Source: Blastocatellia bacterium (GTDB lineage Bacteria; Acidobacteriota; Blastocatellia; UBA7656; JADIYM01). Taken from it: a stretch of DNA of 64,000 bases. Below are positions 27,097 through 36,622 of the stretch, in pieces. Where the stretch lies: positions 124,001 through 188,000 of the forward strand of contig JADIYM010000003.1 in assembly GCA_016705245.1 (NCBI GenBank), in the 5' to 3' direction. Within the stretch, counting starts at the first letter, position 1. Each line of letters begins with the position of its first letter. The translations under genes and the position numbers were made by a program. Below the pieces are notes generated by a model that searched no databases, had not been told where the DNA came from, and saw nothing but the letters and a program-made list of their open reading frames with translations.

Positions 27097-28290
27097 TCAG
27101 GCGCGTATGCCCACCAGGGCGCGGGACGAGCCGTCGCGGTCGGCCGCGATCAGCGAGATGAGATCCTGGTCGAAGATCCGCTTCTTCCGGTCCGCGAGCG
27201 CCGTGAAGCGGTGGTAGATGCGGTCGAGATCCGTCGATGCGACCGTGTAGCCGAGCTCCGCGTACCGGAGCGCGAGCGCGTGCCGGCCGGAGTGCTTGCC
27301 CAGCACGATAGCGTTCGAAGGTACGCCGACCGATTCGGGCGTCAGGATCTCGTAGCAGAGCGGGTTCTTCAGCACGCCGTGCTGGTGAATTCCCGCTTCG
27401 TGCGCAAATGCATTGCGACCGACGATCGCCTTGTTCGGCTGCACTCCGAACCCGACGACTTCAGCGACGAGACAGCTCGCGGCGTAGAGCTGCGTGGCGT
27501 CGATGCCGGTCGCAAACGGGAGTCGATCGCGACGCACCTGCATCGCGGCGACGATTTCCTCGAGCGCCGCGTTTCCCGCGCGCTCGCCAATACCGTTGAT
27601 GGTGCACTCGATCTGGCGCGCACCGGCGGAGGCCGCGGCCAGGCTGTTCGCGACGGCCAAACCGAGATCGTTGTGGCAGTGTGCGCTGACCTGTATCGGA
27701 CGACCGGCGACGACACGATCGATGACCGTTCGGATGAGCTCGCCGTACTCCCCGGGCGTCGTGTAGCCGACCGTGTCGGGTACGTTCAGGATCGTCGCGC
27801 CTTCCTCGGCGACAGCGTCAAATACGTCGCAGAGAAACCCGACGTCGCTGCGCGTCGCGTCCTCGGCCGAAAACTCGACCTCGTCCACGTACCTGCGCGC
27901 GATCCGCACGGCCCGGCGCGCTGCATCGAGGACCTCCGGGCGCGTTTTGCCGAGCTTGAACTCGAGGTGGATGTCCGAGGTTGCGATGAACGTGTGAATG
28001 CGCGGGTGCGCGGCGCCTTCGAGCGCTTCGGCGGCCCGCACGATGTCGCCCTCGGACGTCCGGCACAGGGCCGCGACCGTTACCGAACGGCACTCGTGCG
28101 CGACTGCCGCGACCGCATCGAAATCGCCGTCGGACGCAATCGGAAACCCGGCTTCGATGACGTCGACCCCGAGTCGCTCGAGCTTCCGTGCCAGGCGCAG
28201 CTTCTCGTCGAGGTGCATCGAGCACCCGGGCGCCTGCTCGCCATCCCTGAGCGTGGTGTCGAAGATGTGTACCCGTTCCCGCGTGTCCAT
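27097..28290 (-). CDS. leuA: 2-isopropylmalate synthase, short form lacking the regulatory domain
   Basis: A 397-residue HMGL-like TIM-barrel enzyme with FDTTLRDGEQAPG, the metal-binding SAHCHNDLGLAVAN and GIGERAGNAALEEI. It condenses acetyl-CoA with 2-oxoisovalerate. It stops after the linker region (DRKKRIFDQDL), so the ~120-residue C-terminal leucine-binding domain of the usual ~510-residue LeuA is absent. leuB begins 22 bp later, so no lost domain is hidden there. Its place in a leu operon favours LeuA over homocitrate or citramalate synthase. ATG 28290 follows GGAGG at long spacing. Confidence 0.88.
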   Translation of the reverse strand: MDTRERVHIFDTTLRDGEQAPGCSMHLDEKLRLARKLERLGVDVIEAGFPIASDGDFDAVAAVAHECRSVTVAALCRTSEGDIVRAAEALEGAAHPRIHTFIATSDIHLEFKLGKTRPEVLDAARRAVRIARRYVDEVEFSAEDATRSDVGFLCDVFDAVAEEGATILNVPDTVGYTTPGEYGELIRTVIDRVVAGRPIQVSAHCHNDLGLAVANSLAAASAGARQIECTINGIGERAGNAALEEIVAAMQVRRDRLPFATGIDATQLYAASCLVAEVVGFGVQPNKAIVGRNAFAHEAGIHQHGVLKNPLCYEILTPESVGVPSNAIVLGKHSGRHALALRYAELGYTVASTDLDRIYHRFTALADRKKRIFDQDLISLIAADRDGSSRALVGIRA

Positions 28291-28429
28291 CCGAAGTGTG
28301 AGCCTCCAGTGTCGTCGAACGAGCGCCACCCTACGGATCGGGCGCTGGATAAGTCAAACGAATAATTTCTATGGAAACATAACCGTTGCTGATACCATAA
28401 GGTCCGGTCGCCGGAAGGATAAGCCCAGC
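28291..28429. promoter_or_regulatory. Divergent leuA-lysR control region
   Basis: A 139-bp AT-richer spacer between divergent genes. TATG-GAAA-CATA at 28370-28381 is a 12-bp palindrome, and CATAA recurs at 28378 and 28397. LysR proteins usually bind such dyads in their own divergent promoter; the exact site is inferred, not shown. Confidence 0.4.
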
Positions 28430-29356
28430 ATGCCGATCGACATCTCTCAGCTCGAGGTCCTCGTGGCCGTCGCCCAGGAGCGCGGTTTCTCGCGCGCGGC
28501 CGAGCGGCTGCATCGAACGCAGCCCGCGGTGAGTCAGACGATCCGGCGTCTCGAGCAGGAGATCGGCGAGCCCGTTTTCGACCGCTCCTCGAAAGACGGG
28601 ACACTGACGGCAGCCGGTCAGGTCCTGCTCGAATACGCGATACAGATGCTGAATTTGCGGCGCGAGGCGACGGAGGCCGTCCGCGAGCTGGCCGATTTCC
28701 AGCGCGGCAAGGTCTCGATAAGCGCGAACGAATACACGGTCATGCACCTTCTGCCGATCATCGACGTCTATCGGGCGCGCCATCCGCTCATCAAGATCGA
28801 GGTGAAACGGAGTTACGGGAGCCGCATCCCGGCGGAGGTTCTCGGTCGAGACGTTGATCTCGGAATGATTACCTACAAGCCTAACCACCCCGCTCTTGGA
28901 TCGCTGCTGGCGGGCTCGGACGAGCTCGCGCTGATTCTGGCGCCGACGCACCCGCTCGCCGGGAGGGAGGAAGTGTCGGTGCGCGAGCTCGGCGTCGAGG
29001 CGTTCGTCGCCCACAACGTGCGGTCGCCCTACCGGGAACGCGTCGTCGAGACGTTCACCAAACATAAGACGCCGCTCAATATCGTGATCGAGCTGCCGAC
29101 GCTCGAGTCCATCAAGCGCACCGTGGCAACCGGCATCGGGGTCGCGCTGATGCCGAAACTCGCCGCGCGGACGGAACTCGAGCGGGGCGAGGTCGTCGCC
29201 GTGACGGTCCGCGAAATGAAGCTCGAGCGGAAGCTGCACCTGATCTATCGGAAGGGCGCGAAGCTCTCGCACGCGGCGAAGGCGTTCCTCTCGTGTGCGC
29301 GTGATGTCGCGAAGTCATCTCCGCATCGCGCATCAGCCACCGGCCGGTACCAATAG
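28430..29356 (+). CDS. LysR-family transcription regulator
   Basis: A 308-residue LTTR: N-terminal winged helix (ISQLEVLVAVAQERGFSRAA, RTQPAVSQTIRRLE) and a C-terminal periplasmic-binding-protein-like effector domain (ISANEYTVMHLLPIIDVYR; ELPTLESIKRTVATGIGVAL). GGAAGGA precedes ATG 28430. Its divergent position next to leuA suggests control of leucine synthesis, with a pathway intermediate as possible effector; this is inference from context. Confidence 0.9.
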   Translation: MPIDISQLEVLVAVAQERGFSRAAERLHRTQPAVSQTIRRLEQEIGEPVFDRSSKDGTLTAAGQVLLEYAIQMLNLRREATEAVRELADFQRGKVSISANEYTVMHLLPIIDVYRARHPLIKIEVKRSYGSRIPAEVLGRDVDLGMITYKPNHPALGSLLAGSDELALILAPTHPLAGREEVSVRELGVEAFVAHNVRSPYRERVVETFTKHKTPLNIVIELPTLESIKRTVATGIGVALMPKLAARTELERGEVVAVTVREMKLERKLHLIYRKGAKLSHAAKAFLSCARDVAKSSPHRASATGRYQ

Positions 29357-29384
29357 CGCTTCAGACGTCACAAGTCGCGTCTTT

Positions 29385-29472
29385 CTCTGTGGCTCCGTGC
29401 CTCCGTGTCTCTGTGTGCGAAGCTCTCTCGGACGCTTAGCACACAGAGACAGGGAGGCACGGAGCCACTGAG
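29385..29472. repeat. Long hairpin repeat, CTCTGTGGCTCCGTG family
   Basis: Left arm 29385-29423 and right arm 29434-29472 are inverted copies with a few mismatches. The loop-flanking TGCGAAGC / GCTTAGCA matches the copies at 14.3 and 60.1 kb. It lies between the LysR gene and the glycan operon. Confidence 0.85.
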
Positions 29473-29556
29473 CAGATAGAGTCACTCCTTCTGCAACCCC
29501 ACCAAAAGATCGCGTACCTTGCCCACGACACGCGGCAGCCCATATACTGGCCGGCT

Positions 29557-30558
29557 GTGACAAGCGCGAAAACTCCATTGGAACGAGCCATTTCCGTGGT
29601 CGTTCCGCTCCTGAACGAAGAGCCGAATCTCGTCGAACTTAAGACTCGTCTTGACGCCGTCCTGCCGACTGTTGCCGATCGATACGAGATCGTCTTCATC
29701 GACGACGGAAGTCGCGACGGTTCCTTCGGTACTCTTCGCGAGTTGCACGACCTCGACCCCGAACACACGCGCATCGTCCGATTTCGTCGCAACTTCGGAA
29801 AGTCCGCGGCACTCGCAGCCGGCTTCGACCATTCGCGATTCGACATCGTTCTCACGATGGACGCCGATCTGCAGGACGTCCCGGAAGAGATTCCGAAAAT
29901 GATCGAGAAACTCGAGAAGGGCTCGGATCTAGTTTCGGCCTGGCGCGTCAACCGCAACGATCCGATCTCGAAGACGCTGCCGTCCAAGGTCTACAACTTC
30001 GTCACGCGTCTGCTCACCGGCGTCCGCCTCCACGACTTCAATTGCGGCTTCAAGGCGTACCGGCGATCGGTGCTCGACGAGCTGCAGGTCTACGGCGAAC
30101 GGCACCGGTACATCCCCGTCCTCGCCAGCTACCGCGGCTTCCGAATCGGCGAAGTCCAGGTCAACCACCAGCCTCGCCTGCGCGGAAAGTCGAAGTTCGG
30201 ATGGGAACGCTACTTCGGAGGCTTCTTCAGCCTGCTCACGGTCATCATGCTCGTGCGCTACACGAACAAGCCGCTCCACTTCTTCGGTTTCGTCGGCGTC
30301 GTGACGCTCTCGATCGGAACGGCCATCGATGTGTACCTTTCCGTTCTCTGGCTCATCTTCCGGCGTCCGCTTAGCGACCGCCCGATTCTGATGCTCGGCA
30401 CGTTGCTGATCATCATCGGAATTCAGTTCCTGTTCTTCGGACTGCTTGCGGAGATGATCGCCTTTTCGGCTCGGCGCGATAACGATTACTCCATCGTCGA
30501 ACGGGTCGACGTCGTCGCCGACGTTGCGCCGGTACGGATTCCGGCCGCTGTGGAGTAG
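29557..30558 (+). CDS. GT2 glycosyltransferase, polyprenyl-phosphate type with two C-terminal TM helices
   Basis: A 333-residue GT-A enzyme resembling dolichyl/undecaprenyl-phosphate sugar synthases: VVPLLNEEPNL, FIDDGSRDGS, the DADLQD DxD motif and the NCGFKAYRR segment in residues 1-230. Two membrane helices follow (~235-263 and ~275-300). Such enzymes load a sugar on a lipid carrier at the inner face of the membrane. It is the first gene of the long glycan operon. The start is GTG 29557 without a strong ribosome site. Confidence 0.9.
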   Translation: MTSAKTPLERAISVVVPLLNEEPNLVELKTRLDAVLPTVADRYEIVFIDDGSRDGSFGTLRELHDLDPEHTRIVRFRRNFGKSAALAAGFDHSRFDIVLTMDADLQDVPEEIPKMIEKLEKGSDLVSAWRVNRNDPISKTLPSKVYNFVTRLLTGVRLHDFNCGFKAYRRSVLDELQVYGERHRYIPVLASYRGFRIGEVQVNHQPRLRGKSKFGWERYFGGFFSLLTVIMLVRYTNKPLHFFGFVGVVTLSIGTAIDVYLSVLWLIFRRPLSDRPILMLGTLLIIIGIQFLFFGLLAEMIAFSARRDNDYSIVERVDVVADVAPVRIPAAVE

Positions 30559-30569
30559 GCCAGCAAACC

Positions 30570-31460
30570 GTGCTCAAGAAGAAGCTCATCAAGGCCGCGG
30601 CGGCTGCGCTCGTGTTGACCGGCCGCGCCGTAAGCCCGCACGTCGCGATGCGAATGGCGGATCGATTCGCGCGCCGCTTCAAGCTCGACCCGAAACTCAA
30701 CAAGCGGCAGCTGCGCGACAACCTGCGGCGGTATTTTCCGGATCGGGATGAAGCCTGGATCAGTGCGACGGCGGTGTCGCTTCAGGCTAACGTGGCGAGG
30801 GCGAAGATCTTCGACAAACACTTCATTCCAAGACTTTCCGAAAAAGAGCTCGACGATCTCGTCGACGTCGTCGGGTTCGAACACATCGAGCGGGCCCAGC
30901 GCGAGCAGCGAGGCATCGTCTCGGTGTCGGTGCACTTCGGTCGTTACTGGTGCTTTCCCACGTGGACATCGCAGCACGGCATCCTCACGACGGCGTTTCA
31001 GGCCTCGGAGGGCCGCCTTCCGGGCGGTGACCGGATACTCTCGGGCGGCTCCTTTAACGCCGGCGACCCCCTTTCGACCCTGCGCGCCGTGAAGGCCATC
31101 AAGAAGGGCGCGATCTGCTTTCTGATCCTTGACGCGGGAAAAGTCGCGAATCCCGTGACTATCGACTTCGTCGGACAGCCGACGCTCATATCGACCGCCG
31201 CCATCCGTCTCGCCCGGGCTTCCGGCGCTTACATTCAGCCGGTCCTCGTGCCAATTCACCCAGACGATCCGAACCGTGTCCAGGTCCAGCTCTTCGAACC
31301 CATCGATGCCCGCGAAGTGCCATCAGACGAGCCCATCGAGACCACGATGTCGCGCATAGTCGCGCCATTCGAGGCTCTCATCAGATCGAATCCTGAACAG
31401 TGGTACGGCCTGCTGAACGCACACAAACGCATCGCCAGGACCGGAGGTGACGGGGAATGA
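30570..31460 (+). CDS. LpxL/HtrB-family lysophospholipid or lipid A acyltransferase
   Basis: A 296-residue membrane-associated acyltransferase (GTG start). The block GIVSVSVHFGRYWCF corresponds to the catalytic HX4D/E region, but the acidic residue is replaced (HFGRYW instead of HFGNWE). The later QPVLVPIHPDDPNRVQV and NPEQWYGL segments fit the family. It may therefore use a different acyl acceptor or be catalytically altered. It is next to glycosyltransferases and phosphodiesterases, so it probably acylates an envelope glycolipid. Confidence 0.8.
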   Translation: MLKKKLIKAAAAALVLTGRAVSPHVAMRMADRFARRFKLDPKLNKRQLRDNLRRYFPDRDEAWISATAVSLQANVARAKIFDKHFIPRLSEKELDDLVDVVGFEHIERAQREQRGIVSVSVHFGRYWCFPTWTSQHGILTTAFQASEGRLPGGDRILSGGSFNAGDPLSTLRAVKAIKKGAICFLILDAGKVANPVTIDFVGQPTLISTAAIRLARASGAYIQPVLVPIHPDDPNRVQVQLFEPIDAREVPSDEPIETTMSRIVAPFEALIRSNPEQWYGLLNAHKRIARTGGDGE

Positions 31461-33159
31461 CTGACCTTGCGAGCACGAACGCCAAGCGCCAGCGCGTCGT
31501 CGCAATCGGAATCGATGGCGGCAGCTTCCGGGTGCTGCGCCCGTGGATGGCCGCAGGGTACCTGCCGAACTTCGCGCGTATCGCCCGCGAAGGCGCCGTC
31601 GGCACCCTGATGTCGACGATTCCGCCGCTCACACCACCGGCTTTCGTGTCGTCGATGACCGGGAAGAATCCCGGCAAGCACAACATCTTCGATTTCGTGC
31701 GCGTGCCCCGCGACGGGTATCGCCGGTCCGTCATCAACTCGACCCACGTTCGCGGCAACAAGCTCTGGACAATCCTCAACCACTACGGCCGCAAGGCCGG
31801 TATCGTGCACTTCCCTGCTTCCTATCCGCCCGAGCACATCGACGGTTTCATCGTCGGCGGCATCCTGACGCCCAAGGGTGTCGACTCGCACACCTGGCCG
31901 GTCGAGCTGGCCGACGAGTTGCGCCGCGAGATCCCCGGATATCGGATCTACCGCGGTCGACAGCACTTGCAGGGCGACCTCGACGGCTACCTCGCGTCGC
32001 TCATCGAGACGACACAGGTGCACGCGACTGAAGCGCTTTATCTGATGGAGAAGAAGGAGTGGGACTTCTTTTTCCTGATGTTCAAGTACACAGACGGCGC
32101 GAAGCACATTTACTGGAAGTTCTGGGACAAGGAGCACCCGGACTATCCGGGACCGAATCCGTACGAAGACGCCATCCTGCAGGTGTACCGCGAGGTCGAC
32201 ACGTACCTCGGAAAGCTGCTCGACCGGCTCGACGACGACACGACGCTGCTCGTGTATTCGGACCACGGGTTCATGTCGGTCCACACCTTCATCCACCTGC
32301 AGAACTGGCTCGCCCGCGAGGGGTTCCTCACCATCAAGACGGACGAACAGCGCAAGATGCGGACGCTGATGGCCATGCACCATTACGGCTTCCGGCGAGA
32401 CAACCTTGTCGGGTGGCTGAAGCGGCATCGCCTGGGCTGGTTCCCGAAAATGTTCCCGAACGCGGTGAAAGACAAGGTGCCGCGCACGCGGCTCGGCATG
32501 AACGAATTCGCGCGCTTCATCGACTGGAAGCAGACGCGCGCTTACCAGCTCGCCGAATCCGGTCGCGGGATCAATCTGCACATCAAGGGCCGCGAGCCGC
32601 ACGGCTGCGTTCCGGCGGATGGCCCCGAATATGAGTCACTGCGATCCGAGATCATGTACCGACTTCGCGACCTTCGCGATCCGAAGACCGGCGAGACGGT
32701 CGTCGCCGAAATGTGGACGAAGGAGGAGGTCTACAGCGGTCCTTACCTTCGCAACGCGCCCGACATCCTCATCGAGTTGAAGAAGGGATATTGCTTTGCC
32801 GAAGGGTTCGGCAAGGACGTCTTCGTGAAGGCAGCGCGCGAGCCGTTCGACAAGTCAGCGAACCACGAGCTCGAAGGCGTGCTCTTCGCGCGCGGTCCTC
32901 ACATCCGCCAGGGCGTCGAGCTCGAGCCGACGGACGTCATCGACATCGCGCCGACGGTCCTCTATGCGATGGGCCTACCCGTTCAGGGCACGATGGACGG
33001 ACGCGCCCTCACCGAGCTGTTCGATCCGGACCACGTGGCGCGACTCCGGTCGAGGTCGACCAGATGGACGAGCCGGCCGACCCGGAAGACGGCTATGACT
33101 ACTCCGAGGACGAAATCGGCAGTGTCCAGGACGAGTTGAAGAGCCTCGGTTACCTCTGA
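31457..33159 (+). CDS. AP-superfamily phosphodiesterase 1 (frameshifted near the C-terminus)
   Basis: About 567 residues after restoring one base near 33039-33043. It belongs to the type I phosphodiesterase/nucleotide pyrophosphatase family of the alkaline phosphatase superfamily. Metal and nucleophile motifs: GIDGGSF (Asp and a Ser nucleophile), YTDGAKHIYW (Asp/His), YSDHGF (Asp/His) and ANHELEG (His). The restored C-terminus ends in SVQDELKSLGYL, matching the ends of its two paralogues in this operon. No signal peptide is visible, so a cytoplasmic substrate such as a nucleotide sugar or lipid-linked phosphate is possible. ATGA overlap with the acyltransferase gene. Confidence 0.88.
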
Positions 33160-33175
33160 GCTTTTTTCGTGCGCG

Positions 33176-34387
33176 ATGACGCAGCGACCGATGATTGAAA
33201 CCCAGACCCAAACGACCGGCACACCTGGCGCATCCGCCGCCACACTTGACGCGTCGGTGGGCCTCGCGCTCGACAGGCTCGATCGACGCCGCCACCACAT
33301 CTTCGCCATCTGGCTCGAGGGGCTGGCAGAGCAGCTCGCGCCGCGTGTCCGGCAGCTCTCAGTGACGCGGGCGCACGACCGCAACAGGCCGATGCATTTT
33401 GGAGGAGTTGAGGAGCACGTGGTCCCGCGACTCCTCGAAAGCCACTACGCCTATGCCGCGTTCGGCCCCCGCTGGTTCGACCGTCTCGGTCTCGACCTCG
33501 TGCATTTTCCGTTTCTCTATGCGCCGTACTCCTGGGCCGGGTCGAAAGTCGCTCGCGTCGTCACGATTCACGGATCGGCTCGCAACGAGATGCCCTACGA
33601 CATGAAGAAGCGCTTCGGTCGGGGAAAGCTCGCGCGGATGAACGCGGCCCTCGCCGGCTACGACGCCATTCTCGCCGTTTCCGAGAGCGCCCGGCGCGAG
33701 GCCTCCGAGTTCTACGGAATTGCCATCGAACGGATTCGCGTCGTCTACGACGCCATCGGCGGACAGTTTCGGCAGGGACCGCCATCGAATGCCGTTCTTG
33801 ACATCTACGGAGTGCGTCGTCCATACATCCTCTCCTTGTGCACGCTGCGCCCCAAGAAGAACGTCGGTACGACGGTGGCGGCCTTCGCTGAGCTGAAGCG
33901 CCGAGGCGCGGCCCATCAGCTCGTGCTCGTCGGCGACAAGGCGCCCGGCTACACCGAGGTCGACGAACGCATTGCCGAGCTCGGACTAGAGAGCGACGTC
34001 GTCCAGACCGGCTTCGTGCCTGCCGAGCACGTGCCCGAGTTCTACCGCGGCGCCGATCTCCTGCTCTTCCCCTCGTTTCATGAAGGCTTCGGCCTGCCGG
34101 TGGCCGAGGCCCAGGCGTGCGCGTGTCCGGTCGTCGCCACGAACGCATTTTCGATACCCGAGGTGAGCGGAGGAGCGGCCGAGCTCGTCGACGACCCGCG
34201 AAGTGTGGCCGAAGTCAGCGAGCGAGCCTGGCGCGTGCTTTCGGACGGCGCGCATCGCGCATCGCTCGTCGAACGCGGACTCGCGAACGTTCGCCGGTTC
34301 CGATGGGACCGTGTCATCGATGAAACCCTTTCGGCATATGCTGACGCTCTCGATGTCGCCGCAGTTCGGCGCGGAGGCAAGCGATGA
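33176..34387 (+). CDS. GT4 glycosyltransferase
   Basis: A 403-residue GT-B enzyme with ALDRLDRRRHHIFA at the N-terminus and the GT4 donor-site block FPSFHEGFGLPVAEAQA. LSLCTLRPKKNV starts the C-terminal domain. The sugar is unknown. It is paired with phosphodiesterase 1 upstream, and its stop overlaps phosphodiesterase 2 by 4 bp. ATG 33176 lacks a strong ribosome site; ATG 33191 is an alternative. Confidence 0.92.
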   Translation: MTQRPMIETQTQTTGTPGASAATLDASVGLALDRLDRRRHHIFAIWLEGLAEQLAPRVRQLSVTRAHDRNRPMHFGGVEEHVVPRLLESHYAYAAFGPRWFDRLGLDLVHFPFLYAPYSWAGSKVARVVTIHGSARNEMPYDMKKRFGRGKLARMNAALAGYDAILAVSESARREASEFYGIAIERIRVVYDAIGGQFRQGPPSNAVLDIYGVRRPYILSLCTLRPKKNVGTTVAAFAELKRRGAAHQLVLVGDKAPGYTEVDERIAELGLESDVVQTGFVPAEHVPEFYRGADLLLFPSFHEGFGLPVAEAQACACPVVATNAFSIPEVSGGAAELVDDPRSVAEVSERAWRVLSDGAHRASLVERGLANVRRFRWDRVIDETLSAYADALDVAAVRRGGKR

Positions 34388-36048
34388 CCGCTCCGCGTGT
34401 AATCATGATCGGTCTCGATGGCGCGACCTGGAGGGTCTTGCGGCCTTGGGCACTCTCAGGTGAGCTGCCGAACCTCAAGCGCATCATCGAGGGCGGTGCA
34501 ACCGGTCCCCTGCGCTCGACCCTGCCACCGCTCACGCCGACCGGCTGGACGTCGGCCGCGACGGGCAAGGCTCCGGGCAAGCACGGCGTGTATTCGTTCT
34601 TCAGGCCGATGCGAGCGAGCTATCGGCGCAACGTCCTGAATGCGCGCGACTGCCGCGCGGCGAAGATCTGGCAGATCGTCAATGTGTACGGTCGCAAGGC
34701 CGGCGTCGTCCACCTTCCGCTCACGTATCCGGTGGATCGCATCGACGGTTTCATGGTCGGCGGCATGATGACTCCCACGACGGCACGCGACGTGACGCAT
34801 CCACCCGAACTGCTCGACGAGCTCGAGACACAGATTCCCGGGTTCACGCTCAACGTCGACACGACGACGATCAAGACCGGCCGCCTCGACGAGTTCCTCG
34901 CAGACTCGATCGAGCACGTGCGTCGCCACCGTCACGAGATGGGCTACCTGATGGACACGAAGGCGTGGGACCTGTTCTGGATCATGTTCTACAACGTCGA
35001 TCCGATCGCCCACTTCTTCTGGAAGTTCATGGATCCGAAACACGTCGGGTATCCCGGTCAGAACCCGTTCTCGAATGCCGTGCTCGACATCTACCGGGAG
35101 GCCGACCTTGCGATCGGAGAGGCGCTTGAACGGCTCGGCCCGGACGACCACATCGTTCTTCTCTCGGATCACGGGATGGAATCGACGCACACGAACGTCC
35201 ACCTGACTTCATGGCTGATCGACGAGGGTTACCTCGTGCTGCGCAGCGAGCGCCGACAAGCCACCAGCGAAGCGATGTATCGGGCGGGCTTCCAGCGCGA
35301 ACGGCTCGTCTACGCGCTGAAAAAGGCGAAGCTCGGCTGGCTTCCCAAGCTCTTTCCCGAGCGGATGAAGGACAAGGTGCCGCGCGCGCGCAAGACGTTC
35401 AAGGAGATCGAGAACAACGTCGACTGGTCTCAGACCCGCGCCTACTTTCCGTCCGCCGGCGGCCGTGCCATTTGGATCAACCTCAAGGGACGCGAACCTG
35501 GCGGGATCGTCGATCCGGCCGACTTCGAGGCGCTCAGGTCGGAGATCATCGAGAAGCTGAAGGCCCTTCGAGACGATGCCGGCCAGCCCGTCGCTCGGAT
35601 GGCATTGACGCGTGAAGAGGCGTATTCGGGCGAGTTCATCGCCGACGCGCCCGATATCGCGCTGCTTGCCGAGGATGGCTTCTACTTCGCGGAAGGCATC
35701 GAGAGGCCGGTCCTCCGACCGAACGGCACGAAGAACACCGAGAAGTCCGGGAACCACCACGTCGACGGCATCGTTGCGGTTTTCGGGCCGGGCGTCCGCC
35801 GCGACTTCGGGCTCGAGGGATCCCGCATCGTCGATGTCGCTCCGACGGTGCTTCACCTGATGGGACTGCCGACGCAGAAGGACATGGACGGCCGCGTTCT
35901 CGAAGAGGCGCTGACGGCGGAGTACCGCGAAACGCATCCGGTGGCGTACGACCAGGCGCGCATTGAAATCGAAGGTAGCGACTTTGACTACACTGACGAC
36001 GACCGGGGCCAGATCGAGGCACGACTCAAGGAAATGGGGTATATGTGA
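34384..36048 (+). CDS. AP-superfamily phosphodiesterase 2
   Basis: A 554-residue paralogue of the 31457 protein. Motifs: IGLDGATW (Asp, Thr nucleophile), NVDPIAHFFW (Asp/His), LSDHGME (Asp/His) and GNHHVDGIV (His). The C-terminus is QIEARLKEMGYM. The intact frame here supports reading its paralogue as a frameshifted copy. No signal peptide is visible. It is followed by a lipoprotein gene. Confidence 0.92.
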   Translation: MTAPRVIMIGLDGATWRVLRPWALSGELPNLKRIIEGGATGPLRSTLPPLTPTGWTSAATGKAPGKHGVYSFFRPMRASYRRNVLNARDCRAAKIWQIVNVYGRKAGVVHLPLTYPVDRIDGFMVGGMMTPTTARDVTHPPELLDELETQIPGFTLNVDTTTIKTGRLDEFLADSIEHVRRHRHEMGYLMDTKAWDLFWIMFYNVDPIAHFFWKFMDPKHVGYPGQNPFSNAVLDIYREADLAIGEALERLGPDDHIVLLSDHGMESTHTNVHLTSWLIDEGYLVLRSERRQATSEAMYRAGFQRERLVYALKKAKLGWLPKLFPERMKDKVPRARKTFKEIENNVDWSQTRAYFPSAGGRAIWINLKGREPGGIVDPADFEALRSEIIEKLKALRDDAGQPVARMALTREEAYSGEFIADAPDIALLAEDGFYFAEGIERPVLRPNGTKNTEKSGNHHVDGIVAVFGPGVRRDFGLEGSRIVDVAPTVLHLMGLPTQKDMDGRVLEEALTAEYRETHPVAYDQARIEIEGSDFDYTDDDRGQIEARLKEMGYM

Positions 36049-36092
36049 TGCAGTCCGGCACATTGGCCGGCTGCCACGGGAGGCATACGAAC

Positions 36093-36605
36093 ATGCAGAT
36101 GAAGACCGAACCGATTCTCCTGGCGATCCTTGCCGGCGCACTTGCGTTCGGCGCCTGCTCGGGCGTCGGTCCAAAGAAGAAAGAAGGCGCGGCCGAGCCG
36201 CCAAAGGCGGATTCGAAGGCACTGTACGAGTACGATCTGACGAAGCCGGACGGCCCGATGTACCAGATGCTGCGCGGGGCGCAGGAACGCGACGAAGCGC
36301 TTTTCCGCGCGAGCTTTGCACCGTCGGTCGACACCGCATGGCTCAATGAGAATGCCTTCCGCAAGTTCCGCAAGAAGGTGCTCAGCAATCAGATCACTCC
36401 GGTTCCCGAAAGCGTGCAGATGGTTGGCGAAAACGATGCGGTCGTGAAGATGCGCAACGCGCGCGGCCGTGAGATTCCCGTCAAGGTCACGAAGATCGAC
36501 GGCAAGTGGCTGATCTCCGAAATTGAGCTCGGCGAGAAGATCAAGAACAAATATAACGAGAAGAACAAAAAGGCGGCGCCGGCGGCGCCCGGTAACGCCG
36601 TCTGA
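36093..36605 (+). CDS. Predicted lipoprotein of the glycan operon
   Basis: A 170-residue protein with a signal peptide (TEPILLAILAGALAFGAC) ending in a probable lipobox FGAC (Phe at -3 is unusual). The mature part has a charged linker (KKKEGAAEPPKADSK) and a ~90-residue globular segment reading MVGENDAVVKMRNARG and KITKIDGKWLISEIEL-like, reminiscent of NTF2/DUF4878-type domains. GGGAGG precedes ATG 36093; the earlier GTG/ATG at 36045-36048 would place extra residues before the signal peptide. The function is unknown. Confidence 0.8.
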   Translation: MQMKTEPILLAILAGALAFGACSGVGPKKKEGAAEPPKADSKALYEYDLTKPDGPMYQMLRGAQERDEALFRASFAPSVDTAWLNENAFRKFRKKVLSNQITPVPESVQMVGENDAVVKMRNARGREIPVKVTKIDGKWLISEIELGEKIKNKYNEKNKKAAPAAPGNAV

Positions 36606-36622
36606 GTGAAGGCGACACCCCT

